Part shown: piece by piece, positions 10,811 to 21,385 of the stretch
How the letters are laid out: every line of letters starts with the position of its first letter
Numbering within the stretch: the stretch's first letter is position 1
Assembly (NCBI GenBank): GCA_963383645.1
Contig: OY726558.1
Span: forward strand, 185,869,634-185,933,633
Direction of reading: 5' to 3'
Origin: Muscardinus avellanarius
Taxonomy: Eukaryota > Chordata > Mammalia > Rodentia > Gliridae
Length of the DNA: 64,000 nucleotides
Notes under the pieces: model-generated
The model's input: only the letters and a program-made list of their open reading frames with translations
The model's database searches: none
What the model was told of the DNA's origin: nothing
Translations under genes and position numbers: made by a program

Positions 10811-11360
10811 ATATTTTATTTTTCCTTCCTCATGCATTCAACATTTGTCAAATATCAAGATAAGTGAATTTCTTTAGCTTTCACTGCAAACAATGTTTTT
10901 CTTTTTTTAAAAAGAAAATCATATATGCATGACAGTGAAGTTGAGAGTGATACAGAGGTCCATGCACAGCACACAGCCCTCGGTGTGGTTTTTAATTGGG
11001 ATGGAACCCAGGGGCATTGTACCTCCAAGCTACGCCTCCGGCCCTAATTTTTTAATCTTTCTTTTTATTTTTGAAACAGCGTCTTACTGAGTTGTGAAGG
11101 GCCTTGCTAAGTAGCTGAGGCTGTCCTTGAATCGCCAGTCTCTGCCTCTGCTGGGATTACAAGGGTGCACCACCACACCCAGCCTTGTATTTTCATCTTA
11201 CGCTCAAGAAGGAGAAAAAGTAACACCATGACTCATGTTGGGTCCTTTCCTTTTAGAAATTCATGCTTCTTTCTCCTGGCTGCCTCTAATATTTGCCTTG
11301 GTTGTTAGAATGTGCTCGATTATTAGGAAGAGTTTGGTAGTTAGAATGGGCTTGGTTTAT
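10785..11360. mobile_element. L1 3'-end-like repeat, copy 1, split by a SINE
   Basis: Blocks here recur in the same order at 13215-13605: 'cttcctcatgcattcaacatttg', 'ctgcaaacaatg', 'gatagtgaag-like' words, 'gactcatgttgggtcctttcc' and 'gttagaatg...ttggttt'. The middle part resembles the antisense L1 3' ends elsewhere in the window (for example 53868-54115). A SINE sits inside at 10989-11184. The exact subfamily is unknown. Confidence 0.55.
10989..11184 (-). mobile_element. B1-dID-like SINE
   Basis: Reads tttttaattgggatggaacc to 'gtgcaccaccacacccagcc', with the 'gggccttgctaagtagctgagg' centre. The homologous repeat near 13.4 kb lacks this insertion, which independently marks it as a discrete insertion. 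Confidence 0.82.
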
Positions 11361-11526
11361 TTCTTCTCCCTCCCTCTGCCTCTTCAATGCCCCCATGCTT
11401 CACCACATGGTCCTGCAGGGTGTGAATGGTCTCATCTTTCTAGAATCTACAGGAAAATGCTTCTTCCTACATATCAATCATTTTCTTGGTTGCCTCTCTA
11501 ATGATTCTTACTTAAAATAAATTCCA

Positions 11527-11710
11527 GGCTGGGCGTGGTGGCACACGCTTGTAATCCCCGTGCTTGGGAGGCAGAGACAGGAGGATCGCGCAAGTTCGAA
11601 GCCAGCCGCGCTGGCTTAAGAGTCCCTGTTTCCACATTAAAAAGTGTAAAAATAGGTCTGGGAGTGTAGCCCGGAGGTAGAAGGGTTTCCAGGAACCCCA
11701 GTACCACCAA
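11527..11710 (+). mobile_element. Young B1-dID-like SINE
   Basis: The only plus-oriented copy of the young subfamily. It runs from gctgggcgtggtggcacacg through 'gccagccgcgctggcttaag' to 'ccaggaaccccagtaccacc'. The flanks share aaaataaattcca (left about 11514-11526; right ending 11757). The right half has the subfamily's 'agtgtagcccggaggtagaagg'. Confidence 0.88.
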
Positions 11711-11712
11711 AA

Positions 11713-11751
<39 letters not shown>

Positions 11752-11752
11752 A
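11711..11752. repeat. (AAAT)n microsatellite
   Basis: About ten AAAT units forming the 3' tail of the SINE just upstream. Confidence 0.93.
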
Positions 11753-11849
11753 TTCCAAGTATATTTTAAAACCCTTAGTAACTTTGGAGATTAAAGTCCC
11801 CAAAAGGGAAGGAAATCTTACATATATGTATTTCTGGTCCTCCCATCAG

Positions 11850-11985
11850 CCCTATGAAGGTATTCATTCTCATTTTACAAGGAAGAAAGCTGGATGAAGT
11901 TCATTAACTATTAGGTAACCTGTCCCAGGGAACCTGGCTCTGAAAGGATTCAGAGTTCAGTCTGTTGACCTCTCAGATAGTCTCT
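11850..11985 (-). mobile_element. MIR fragment
   Basis: Antisense MIR pattern: 'ttctcattttacaaggaag', then 'gtaacctgtcccaggg...ggctctgaaaggattcagag'. Confidence 0.55.
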
Positions 11986-12639
11986 CTACCATGCGGGTTA
12001 TGACCAATGGCATTTGGCATACTTATTAGGCGGTAGATATGATATCTAGAGAATGGACTTGGCGTGCTCTCTCATTAAAGACTCTTAATTTTATAGACTA
12101 AGTACTTTCTCCCTCATGGGTAATGACCATCAGCAATACTTAGTTATAGAATATGTGATGTGGAAATGTTCTTGACAGTGTGGAATGGCTGAGAGGACTG
12201 GGAAGTGGTTGGGGTGGGCTGGAGACCGAGCTTCCCGACCGATGACATATCTTTAGGCAAGGTGCTGTGCTCCTGGGAGCCGCCGTACGTTATTCTACAA
12301 AAGGAAGGCATGGATTACATGATCTCCATGATATTTTATTTGAATGATCGCCTTTGAGATGAAGCTCTGTACCTCTGTGACCCGAGGCATAAGAAAACAC
12401 AAAATGTATGATTTGTCTTTCCAATTCAGGGATATTAGTAAGTTTCTGCATATTGCACTGTTTCTTGGCATGCAGTAGGAGGATATTAATTGTAGGTTGC
12501 CTTCTTTTATTCAGTAAGTATTTCTAAAGGAACTTCTGGCTCAAGTTTAACAGGCATGAAAAAAAAAAGACGCAGTTCTTGCCTTTGTAAGTAAATAATT
12601 TCAATTATTTCCCTGAAAGGCCCTACCAAAAATTTTTGC

Positions 12640-12790
12640 AAAGTGTGCCTTTGGATAAATCACTTTATGTCTTAAAACCTCAGTTTTCCCATCTCTGAAA
12701 TGGGCATAGTAAGTGCCTGCCTCAGAGTGGAACAGCTATGTAAAGGTCAATCATTTACAGGGCCCCTTCACATTGTCAGTGAGCTCTTGA
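12640..12790 (+). mobile_element. MIR fragment
   Basis: Clear MIR order: 'ggataaatcactttatgtc', 'ctcagttttcccatctctga', 'aatgggcatagtaagtgcctgcctcag', then 'agtgagctcttgataaatatt'. Confidence 0.7.
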
Positions 12791-12910
12791 TAAATATTAG
12801 CTCATATTGAAGTTAACAGAAAGAGGAACGACTAGCTGCCAGCATGCATTAGGGAAAGCTTTTGAATGGAGATGATGTTCGACATACGTCTTTTTTTCCT
12901 TGATTTTATT

Positions 12911-12985
12911 TATTTATAACACTTTTATTGGTGCATTGTGATAATATGGTACAGTGAAGTGCAAAGTGATGCATCTTGAAAATTA
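12911..12985 (-). mobile_element. L1 3' terminus fragment
   Basis: Begins near a T-rich run and reads 'aacacttttattggtgcattgtg...acagtgaagtgcaaagtgat'. This matches the antisense 3' end seen at 24408, 26975 and 53868. On the minus strand it ends in an AATAAAAG-like polyadenylation signal. Strongly 5'-truncated. Confidence 0.45.
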
Positions 12986-13214
12986 AATAGAAACCAAGGT
13001 GGGAAGAGACCCAGGAAGGAAGAAGAGCTGGTGCAAGGCGTAGCGGTGGCGGGACGGAGACCAAGGTGCAGGATTTTCTCTCTCTCTTCTCCTTTGCTTT
13101 TTCTCAGCTCAGACACTACTTTTGGCCACTTAATATTTGATTAGAATAACATTTTACTGGCTAGATTATACGTATCAACTATAGGTGTCATTTGTATTTA
13201 ATTTGTTACTCATA

Positions 13215-13605
13215 CATTTAATTAGTACATGTAAGATACTTCATTTTTCCCTCCTCATGCATTCAACACTTGCCAAATATCCCAAGATAAATGACTTTTT
13301 TTTCCATTTTCCCTGCTCTCTGCAAACAATATTTTTTTAAAGACCAATTAAGTGAACTTTAATTACACATGATAGTGAAGTTTGGAGCGATACAAATGTC
13401 CTTGCACATAGCACTTGGTATGTAGCTTAATCTCCCTCCTTTTCATCTTCCTTCTCTAGAAGGGAGAAATGCTACACTGTGACTCATGTCATGTCTAGAA
13501 GGTTCCTTTCCTTCTAGAAGGTTCCTTTCCTTCTAGAACTTCATGCTCCCGCCTCCCGGCTGCCCCTAGTATTTGGCTTGGGTGTTAGAATGAGCCTGGT
13601 TTAGG
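13215..13605. mobile_element. L1 3'-end-like repeat, copy 2
   Basis: Same block order as 10785-11360 without the SINE: 'ccctcctcatgcattcaacacttg', 'ctctgcaaacaat', 'gatagtgaagtttggagcgatacaaatgtccttgc', 'gactcatgtcatg', 'gttagaatgagcctggttt'. It contains its own 19-bp tandem duplication at 13494-13531. Confidence 0.55.
13494..13531. repeat. 19-bp unit repeated twice
   Basis: Two exact copies of tctagaaggttcctttcct (13494-13512 and 13513-13531), followed by a partial third copy beginning tctagaac. Copy 1 of the parent repeat (near 11.25 kb) has a single unit, so this is a local slippage duplication. Confidence 0.9.
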
Positions 13606-15224
13606 CATCCTTTGCAACCGTTTCCTAGAGCTATTTGTGGAAGAGCTTATGTAATAAATACATAATTATGAACTTGTCCAAAGAGACATTATTTACTCAT
13701 TTGTCCACCATGGCTCCTTTCAGTCTACCTCATAAGTAAATCTATATTTAGTCAGTGTCATATTGATCTGCAACTAGAGCCCTCTGTAATGGTCCAACAG
13801 AAATACACCATTAAAAAAAATGACTTGATAAGAAAACTCACCACGGGACTCATCTCAGTTGAAAACAGTGGGAAAAGAAAAATAGTGCTTTGTTTTCCAT
13901 TGTCATGTCTTGATTTAAAACAATACCAGAAAAAAAGGAACTCTATTTAACATCCAGTTCTGAAAATATCATTACAGAGGATCTCACAGCCTTTATAAAT
14001 ATTATTCATTTTATGAAACTGAGTACCAGGGAAAACTAATGGCAAAAGTCCACCTAGTTGTTGGATCTGTGTAGTTTTTAAATGAGTGTTCGCTATACTA
14101 TTTTTGTTTTTCTACATGTTTGCAATTTTTTATAATAAAAAATTTAGCATTTTAAGTAACTGTTCCTCAACGGTGCCTAAAGTTTAGGTAGATACCATCT
14201 AAAATTAGATAATTTAACACAAAGAATTTATCATAGTGACATGGACTACAATAGAGATAGAAGGTAGAAGGAGAAATAGAGGAGGTGGTAGTCAGGGTAA
14301 ACTAGAAGTTACTTAAAACAGAGTTAAACACTCTGAGAATTGGAATTATTTTATGATCACAAATTATACAGAGCTAAGTTTTTATCCTTCTGAAATGTGT
14401 GTTGTTTGTATATAAAATCATGCTGAGAAATTACTTTGGTACGTAGAGAAAATAAAAACATTATGAGTAAACTTGTATTTATTTGGTACTTAGAATCTAA
14501 ATACCTTAGCACAAGTTGAAAAGCTCAAGCTACGAATGGGAGCAGCAGAAAACACATCCTGTATTACAGACTTCATGTGTTTTCTGTTTATTACTGTTTT
14601 ATTCATTGTGTGAGACAGTTCCAGGTGAATATGTGAGTTTGTGCTCATAAATTAGAAACCTACTGTATCTGAGTCAGACAGGACAGTGGAGATATTCTGT
14701 ATGGCTGAAAATAGCGTTGATGGCCACCTTGCCTTATTAGTGAGATTTGAAGAAGGACACTGGTTCTTTTTTGCATAGCTTGGAAATATCACTAACTGCG
14801 CTGCCTCTGTGCCCCCAAGTGACTTTAGTTGCCTAGAATAACAAGTGAATCACTGGGAATAGCTTATTCGTATAGCGATGCACTGGTTGGGATATTTACT
14901 GGACACACTAGCCAAAATTAATCACATAAAGAATTAGGAACCAAGAACTTTCAGCCCTGAATCCGCCACAAACAACTATGCCAATATTTAAGAACTTAAA
15001 AAAATTTCAGTTGCCTTTTATCTCTCTGCTTCGGGAGCAAGTTACTTTTTACAATACAAGTAGTAAAAATTATGTTTATTTAAGGGGTATATTTATGTTT
15101 GGAGTGGAAGGATAACAGGAGTCATTTGCAGGGAACAGGTTTGATAGAGAAAGGCCAGCATGCTAATGACAGCCCCTGGGCCTTCTTGGGCGCCATGGTG
15201 GCCATCAATAACCAGACCGAGGAA

Positions 15225-15340
15225 TTGACATGATTGCCAATTTACAGACAAGGGAACTAAGTGCCCGAAAGTTTAAATGACTTGTCCAAAGTTAAAGAGT
15301 TAGTACCTGGTGAAGCCAGTATTCTTCTTGAGGCTTTGGC
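15225..15340 (-). mobile_element. MIR fragment
   Basis: Antisense MIR: 'aatttacagacaagggaact', 'aaatgacttgtccaaagtt', 'ctggtgaagccagtattc'. Confidence 0.6.
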
Positions 15341-16480
15341 TTAAAGACCACAAGCTCAGTATCAGTCATCTTCATGACCCTATTATATACAAATAGTTCC
15401 TGAAAAAAGAAAGGCCGATGCAATTCCCAGGGAGCAATTTACAATGGGAAGAAGAGTCTAGTCCACTATGATACATGTTTCTGTGCAACGTTGGATGTGT
15501 GGAAAATTTATCAATATGGTTATCCTATACGTTCTATTTAGTAGATGGCACAGATTCTTGGTTAAGGGGGCTAATTAAGTAAGCCTTGAAGTAAACATTA
15601 AATTCCCCCCTACACATGTCTCTTGTCTACAAAATCAATGAGGACCTTATTAGCACCCTCTTTTATATTAGCTCTATAAGCTGGGAAAATGGTTTCTGCC
15701 TGTTGACAAGACACTGCAGGATACCATTTTCTTATTTTAAAAAATTGATATTCAGTACCATGGGCCTGTTAGCCCCCCATGGAGATGGCCCAGCAAATCA
15801 GCTCTCTCTCTTTCTCCCTCTTTAACCAACGCAGTTCTTATTTTAAGCAAGTCTTGATTTCTTTTCTTTCATCAATATGTATGAGAAACTGGGCTTGCAC
15901 AGAAGTAGTCGCTGATGGCTAAAGAAATCAGCTGCAAGTCAAGAGCACTTAGGTCTTTGTCGAACCGTTCAGTGATAGGAGAACCTGGGAAGGTCACTTC
16001 GTGCCGATAAAGCTCATGTGTTCCCCCAAGGAGGACCTCTATGTAATACCTGCCACGTGCTAATATTACCATTGTTGTTAATTATATGAAATAATTGCAT
16101 TTCCCAGCCGTTGTAGGCATTAGCTGAAGGATGTAGAATTATCAGGGGCCATGTAGCAGATAGAAATATTAGGCATTCAAAATTGTTTAGAACATGAGAA
16201 AACACACTGTTCTATTTTTCCTTGACTTTTTAATTTTTTTCTTACTTTGTATAATGATGTCAGCTACATTCTTTAAGGTAAATTACTCAGCAGCCCTTAA
16301 GTTAAAATATGGTGGAAATACCTTTTGATTTCTTGATATACATTCTCAATAAATCCTCGTGCATACCTAATAAAATATATACCATCATTATCTCCATTTT
16401 AGAGGTATGGAAATCAAAACAGTTATGCTATTAAGTACTATTCATACTATTAAGTACAAAATCAGTGATACAGAGGACTG

Positions 16481-16507
16481 ATACTCTGTATCCGTGATAC
16501 AGAGTAT
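16481..16507. repeat. Perfect 12-bp inverted repeat
   Basis: atactctgtatc (16481-16492) and gatacagagtat (16496-16507) are exact reverse complements with a 3-base spacer. An additional partial copy, gatacagaggactgatac, lies just upstream. No terminator-like role is expected in this context. Confidence 0.85.
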
Positions 16508-16709
16508 GTTAGACATGCAAGATTCAATGAAGAAAAAGGAGGAGGAGGAGGAGGAAGTGGTGGTATAGGAAAAGGAAATCTTGATAGGAGATACTATAAA
16601 TCACATTGCTAGGAATATAAAACATGGTAGTAAAAACAGAGACCAATTTTGGCAGAATGAACACTCATAATTGACCTTACCTGTCAAACAGTTTAGGGTT
16701 TGATTTTAC

Positions 16710-16884
16710 TTTGGTACTGGGAATTGAACCCAGAGCAATTATCTCTGAGCTAAACCTTCAGTCCTTTGCATTTTTTATTTGGAAATAGGGCCTTCCCAAG
16801 TTGCTGAGGCTGTCCTCACACCTTGATCCTCCTTTCTCAGCCTCCCGAGTACTGGGATTAAAGGCATGTGCCACCACACGCAGC
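16710..16884 (-). mobile_element. B1-dID-like SINE, degraded
   Basis: Reads ggtactgggaattgaacccag to 'catgtgccaccacacgcagc'. The centre is shortened (cttcccaagttgctgaggctg). Many substitutions point to an old copy. Confidence 0.83.
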
Positions 16885-17619
16885 TCTGTTAAATTTTTTA
16901 AGAGTTATGGCAATATACATTTTACAAAAATCGACTTTGTTCCGTTCGCAGGCTTTAGAACAGTATGTTCACTATTCTTTTAGCGCACATATACGTCTTA
17001 TCAGGAAAGCCAAAAATACTGTCAGTCTCTCAAGATTTAAGTTTGGGACTGAAGTTTATGAAACGGTGATTAAAGATATTCCTGAAATAATAGTTATTTC
17101 GTATTTGATTTACATTTCTCCATAAGGTCACCTCAGGCATTGTCACTGAAGAACCAAATTTAATGGAATTTCAGTTGCTTTATCCTAAATAGCTTATGAC
17201 TCTTTTGGAGAATTCCCCTGCACACTACCCCAGGTCTCTCACCGAGGTATGGGCCTTCTTCTGTGAGTTTGTTCTAATTGGGCCAGCCACTTTATTAGCA
17301 TTAATTAGCAAATTCATCTTCCAATTTCATTCCCATGGGGGACAGATTCAGTCAGGGTTGGATAGGTTGGGAATTTAATTAATCTATCAACAAGTTGAAT
17401 TTTTCATTAGGTAGCTTGGTTTCTGGGTTTTCTCTTTCACACTCTCTCTTTCACACCACACATTAGAAATTATATTTGAATTGAGTTACTTAAAGAGGAT
17501 TTTTTTAAATTTGAAAGATAGAAGCCATGCTATGTCTCTCCCAAATATAACAATACATCAGAAACTATAATATTTTTGTTCCTTTGGGGGTAATTTTCTT
17601 TACTTTTTGGAGAGGTAGG
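16885..17619. other. Unique non-coding stretch
   Basis: AT-rich DNA with no recognised element. Small open frames (for example 17196-17378) show no domain. Confidence 0.45.
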
Positions 17620-17675
17620 TACTAGGGGATTGAACTCAGGAACATTTTACCTCTGAGATACACTCTGAGCCGTTT

Positions 17676-17705
17676 TGTTTGTTTGTTTGTTTGTTTGTTT
17701 GTTTT
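17676..17705. repeat. (GTTT)n SINE tail
   Basis: About seven GTTT units forming the (antisense) tail of the young SINE. Confidence 0.9.
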
Positions 17706-17887
17706 GGTGGTACTGGGGTTCCTGGAAGCCCTTCTATCTCCGGGTTACACTCCCAGACCTATTTTTACATTTTTATTTGGAAACAGGGTCTCCTAAGCCA
17801 GCGCGCGTGGCTGGCTTCGAACCTGCGCGATCCTCCTGTCTCTGCCTCCCAAGCGCGGGGATTACAAGCGTGCGCCACCACGCCCGG
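17706..17887 (-). mobile_element. Young B1-dID-like SINE nested in an older SINE
   Basis: Reads ggtggtactggggttcctgg to 'gtgcgccaccacgcccgg'. The duplicated target ctctgagccgtttt lies at 17663-17676 and 17888-17901. On the minus strand the B1 half keeps ggttcgaagcc (17813-17823), an exact match to the polymerase III B-box GGTTCGANNCC. Confidence 0.93.
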
Positions 17888-18041
17888 CTCTGAGCCGTTT
17901 TTTTAGTTTTTGTTTAGAAACAAAGTCTTGCTAAGTTACTTAACAGTCTCACTAAGTTACTGGAGTTGGCTTTGAACCTGTAATCCTCCTGACTCAGCCT
18001 CCCAAGTACTGGGATTCCAGGTGTGTACCACCACGCTTGGC

Positions 18042-19509
18042 TTAGGTAATTTTCAAGTACGCTAATTTTCTTCTATCTATTTGACTCATTTTTTTTTAAA
18101 GTTTTAACCTTTCTATATTGGGGACAGCACTATTTTGTAATAAAAATATCCATAGCTGGGTATATAAATACGTGCTATTTATGTTTGAAGGACAAAGAGC
18201 AGGGACAAATTGCACTGTGTGAGAAAACATTGAACAGAGCTCATCGCAAGCGCAATTAATGCTCACACTCTACGTGCCCTGTGGTCGTCTTGTTTGTCTA
18301 AGGAATTTATTGAAATAGATACATTTAATTAAACTCTCTTCAGCACTTGGGCAAAGATACCATTTAAGGTGTGACATTCTACTTAAGGGAAAAAAAGGGA
18401 ATCGGAATGAAAATTTACTTTTCCAGTCTAGCTGTTGCCTTAAAGATGTGTAAAATTTCAGACAGTAAAGAACCTATGTCAGATACGTCTCCATATCACA
18501 CTTGCACATGTTTGTGCATGCATGCGCGTGTGCGCGCACACACACGTGCAGAGAGAGAAAGTAAACTGCACTTTGTTCAGAGATAGTGACAAAAAGTTTG
18601 TAAAGGATGAACTATCATGTAAAGAAAGCAAGCCAGCCCAGGGTAATGAGTGGTGTTTCAGGATAATAAAACTCATTTCTACTTCCAACTCCTAATGAAC
18701 TGCATTTTAAATTTTTTTTTGTAAAAATGAAGGGCTCAGAATTTTCTCAACATGACTATAATTCTTTGCTTCCGTCAATGCTGGAATATGATTTTGTCCT
18801 GAAATTTGTCTGCCCGGTGTCCCAATTCATATAACTGTAGGCAGGCAGAAAGATTTGTTCTAAAATAATCATTTCCTTGTATGTAATTTTTTTTTACATG
18901 CTTTGCATCTATATGGTACACGTATAGGGCAAAGGAAATAAGATGGGAAAACAGCATTCCTTCATTATTTACTGACCCTGTAACTTGCATAACCGCATAG
19001 GCTTAATTTGACACACTGTAGGATCCTGAACACATGTCTCGACATGTGCAATATTAAGTATGTCCTGCATATTTACATGGAGGGGGTCAGGCCTCCAGGG
19101 AGAGGTATGAGGCCTTCAGGTACACGGCCTGGTACATTTGATGATATTTAAAGGATAATCTATTCTCAATAATTTTAGTCTCTCTTTTCATCGAAAAGAA
19201 TTTATTAGACAAAGAGTTTTTCTATTACATTTTCATATTCATTTTATAGAAAAGCAGTTATCAAAGAGGTAATTTTATAGTTTATTTTCATGCACAAAAC
19301 GTATTTGCTTCTAAACATAGACTTCAATAGCCAGGAGAACATCAAAAGGAAAGGGGGACAGAGTCAACTTCATTGGTAAGAATGTTTAAAATAACTTCCA
19401 GTATTTCTGCAGTAATCCAAAACATATTACCATACTGTTGTGATGCTATCTTCTATGTGTGTGTTTTTTTTCATTTATTTACCCATTTATTTAGTCATTT
19501 ATTCATTTT
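18042..19509. other. Mostly unique non-coding block
   Basis: No gene or transposon recognised. A short alternating purine/pyrimidine patch occurs at 18513-18548. The rest is AT-rich with brief T runs (18711-18720, 18888-18895). Confidence 0.45.
18513..18548. repeat. Alternating GC/GT/CA tract
   Basis: tgtgcatgcatgcgcgtgtg followed by cgcgcacacacacacgtgc. It contains the perfect palindromes gcatgcatgc and tgtgcgcgcaca. Alternating purine-pyrimidine sequence of this kind can adopt Z-DNA. Confidence 0.8.
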
Positions 19510-19696
19510 CGGTTCTGGAGATTGAACCCAGGGGCATTCTACCTCCATGCTATACCCCCAACCTTTTTCAGCTTTTGTTTTGAAACAGAGTCACTAAGTT
19601 GCTGAGGCTGGCCTCAAACCTGCAGTCCTCCCAAGTACTCTCAGCCTCTCAGCCTCCCAAGTATTGGAATTATAGGCATACGCCACCAAGTCCAGA
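19510..19696 (-). mobile_element. B1-dID-like SINE, older subfamily
   Basis: Reads ttctggagattgaacccagg to 'catacgccaccaagtccag'. It has an internal duplication of 'ctcagcctc'. Its outer end is the insertion point of the next, younger SINE. Confidence 0.85.
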
Positions 19697-19712
19697 TACA
19701 TTTATTTCTTTT

Positions 19713-19926
19713 TCTTTTTTTTTTTTTTTTTTTTTTTGGTGGTACTGGGGTTCCTGGAAGCCCTTCTACCTCCGGGCTACACTCCCAGACCTCTTTTTAC
19801 ATTTTTTTTTAATTTGGAAACAGGGTCTCCTAAACCAGCGCGCGTGGCTGGCTTCGAACCTGCGCGATCCTCCTGTCTCTGCCTCCCAAGCGCGGGGATT
19901 ACAAGCGTGCGCCACCACGTCCGGCC
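19713..19926 (-). mobile_element. Young B1-dID-like SINE
   Basis: A 24-base T run, then ggtggtactggggttcctgg to 'gtgcgccaccacgtccggc'. The duplicated target is tacatttatttctttt (19697-19712) and tacgtttatttctttt (19927-19942), with one mismatch. The B-box ggttcgaagcc is intact on the minus strand (19850-19860). Frames running through this SINE are not genes. Confidence 0.92.
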
Positions 19927-20458
19927 TACGTTTATTTCTTTTAATGAATATTAATATTAGTTTCTGTTTGTCAAAAAAAAAGACCAGTAATGTAAGCTGT
20001 GAATCTGTAGCAAGAATAAGAGAGGGTCAAATCTCTTACATTCTCAATACTTGTTACAATGGCTATTTTTGTCTTTCTAATTTTCTGTATTTCACATCTC
20101 CTTGTGCCCATTTCTTTCTAAGCAAGTTAAAGCGTTTATTGTTCTGTTCTAAAGTCTAGACTTCTCCTATGCTATTAGATAAAAATAATAACTCCATGGA
20201 AGATCAGTTATTAATGTATTATCCAAATTTTCACAGAAGGAAACTGAGGGAGAAAGTGCCTTGTAGTTATGAACTTCTGGTTTTTTTTTTCATGGCACCA
20301 TGAAAAATACGTAATGAAATACTTCATTTATGGCAAAGCACTACAGAAATATCAGTGGCATTGCTATGAAGTTTGAAAATCTGGCCACATCCTTACCAAG
20401 TCTATCTTTCTTGCTTTCTCTCAATAAATTGGATAGAGAGTTTAAAACTGAACATGAG

Positions 20459-20645
20459 AGCCAGGTGTGGTGGCGCATGCATGGGATTCCGGCATTTGGG
20501 AGGCAGAGACAGGAGGATTATGGTTTGTGGACAGCCTCATCTGCTACTCAGTGAGGCCCTTTGCAACTCAGTGAGATTAAAAATAGAGCTGGGGGTATAG
20601 CTCAAAGGTAGAATGCCCCTGGGTTCCATCCCCAGTACCACAACA
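20459..20645 (+). mobile_element. B1-dID-like SINE
   Basis: Reads agccaggtgtggtggcgcatg to 'ggttccatccccagtaccac'. The target-site duplication taaaactgaacatga (20443-20457) / taaaactgagcatga (20666-20680) has one mismatch. The tail between SINE and right duplication is (AAAT)n. Confidence 0.9.
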
Positions 20646-20837
20646 AATAAATAAATAAAAATAAATAAAACTGAGCATGATACACGGGAGACTTTAAAAG
20701 ATGGGCCAGCCCCTCTGCCTTGAGGAGACAGCACCACCTGACCTTGGAGAGTTGCTTTATCCCCTCTGCATCCTTCCTTCTGCTGGCTCTTCTCCACACC
20801 TAGCTCATTCACACAGTGATCACAATCCCAGCTTTTA

Positions 20838-21003
20838 GCCGGGTTTGATGATAATACCCGTGTAATCTCAGCTATTCAGAAGACCGAGGCAGGAGGATCA
20901 CAAGTTCAAAGCCAGCCAGGGCAAACTTACTGAACCCTGTCTCAAAATAAACTAATATTCAAATTAAAAAGGCTGGAGATGTAGCTCAATGGTAGAGCAC
21001 AGG
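20838..21003 (+). mobile_element. B1-dID-like SINE, 3'-shortened
   Basis: Starts gccgggtttgatgataatac. The ID part ends soon after 'gatgtagctcaatggtagagcac' and runs into an AAAG/GGAA purine tail. The centre lacks the 'cttagtgaggccctc' block (here 'gggcaaacttactgaaccctg'), so it is a separate, older subtype. Confidence 0.8.
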
Positions 21004-21064
21004 AAAAAAAAGAAAAAGGGAAGGAAGCCCTGGAGGGAGAAAGGAAGAAAAGAAGGAAAAAATC

Positions 21065-21104
21065 CATTAACTATGATAAACCCATTATCATTAACTATGA
21101 TAAA
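21065..21104. repeat. 24-bp tandem duplication (partial)
   Basis: cattaactatgataaa occurs at 21065-21080 and 21089-21104, separated by cccattat. This is a simple slippage duplication. Confidence 0.9.
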
Positions 21105-21239
21105 GTCAGACTTTACTCTGTTTCAGCCCAAATATGCTGTAATGATTAACGAAGAGTACTTAAGGGCTTCTCTTCCGTGGTAGTTGAGGGATTCTCAGAA
21201 CAAGCCCTGGTGTCTCCCCGGGGGGTAATGTAACGTGTG

Positions 21240-21385
21240 TGGAAGGCAGAGCTGGGATTCCAAGACTCAGTCCTGCGCAGTCAATCTACTTAAACTACCT
21301 GAGCCTCAGTTTTCTCCTCTACTAAATGGAGCTATCACTACTTGCCTTGCAATGCTCCCGGGCATGGTACAGAGAATGAATATTA
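21240..21385 (+). mobile_element. MIR fragment
   Basis: 'gagctgggattccaagactc', 'gagcctcagttttctcctc', 'taaatggagctatcactacttgcc' follow the MIR order. Confidence 0.65.

Larger units (their letters stand above)
13606..16709. other. Mostly unique non-coding block
   Basis: 3.1 kb of AT-rich DNA. Apart from a MIR trace at 15225-15340, another possible MIR near 16375-16440, a GGA run at about 16537-16556 and a small hairpin at 16481-16507, I recognise nothing. No open frame exceeds about 70 codons. Confidence 0.45.
17620..18041 (-). mobile_element. Old B1-dID-like SINE split by a young SINE
   Basis: The ID half (taggggattgaactcaggaac) lies at about 17622-17676. The linker and B1 half (tttagaaacaaagtcttgc ... 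'gtgtaccaccacgcttggc') resume at about 17902-18041. The interruption is a young SINE with matching target-site duplications. Confidence 0.85.

Noticed and set aside
19599..20159. 186-codon plus-strand open frame
   Set aside because: It runs through two SINEs and a T tract. The peptide is translated SINE consensus (similar strings occur wherever the same SINE lies), not a gene.
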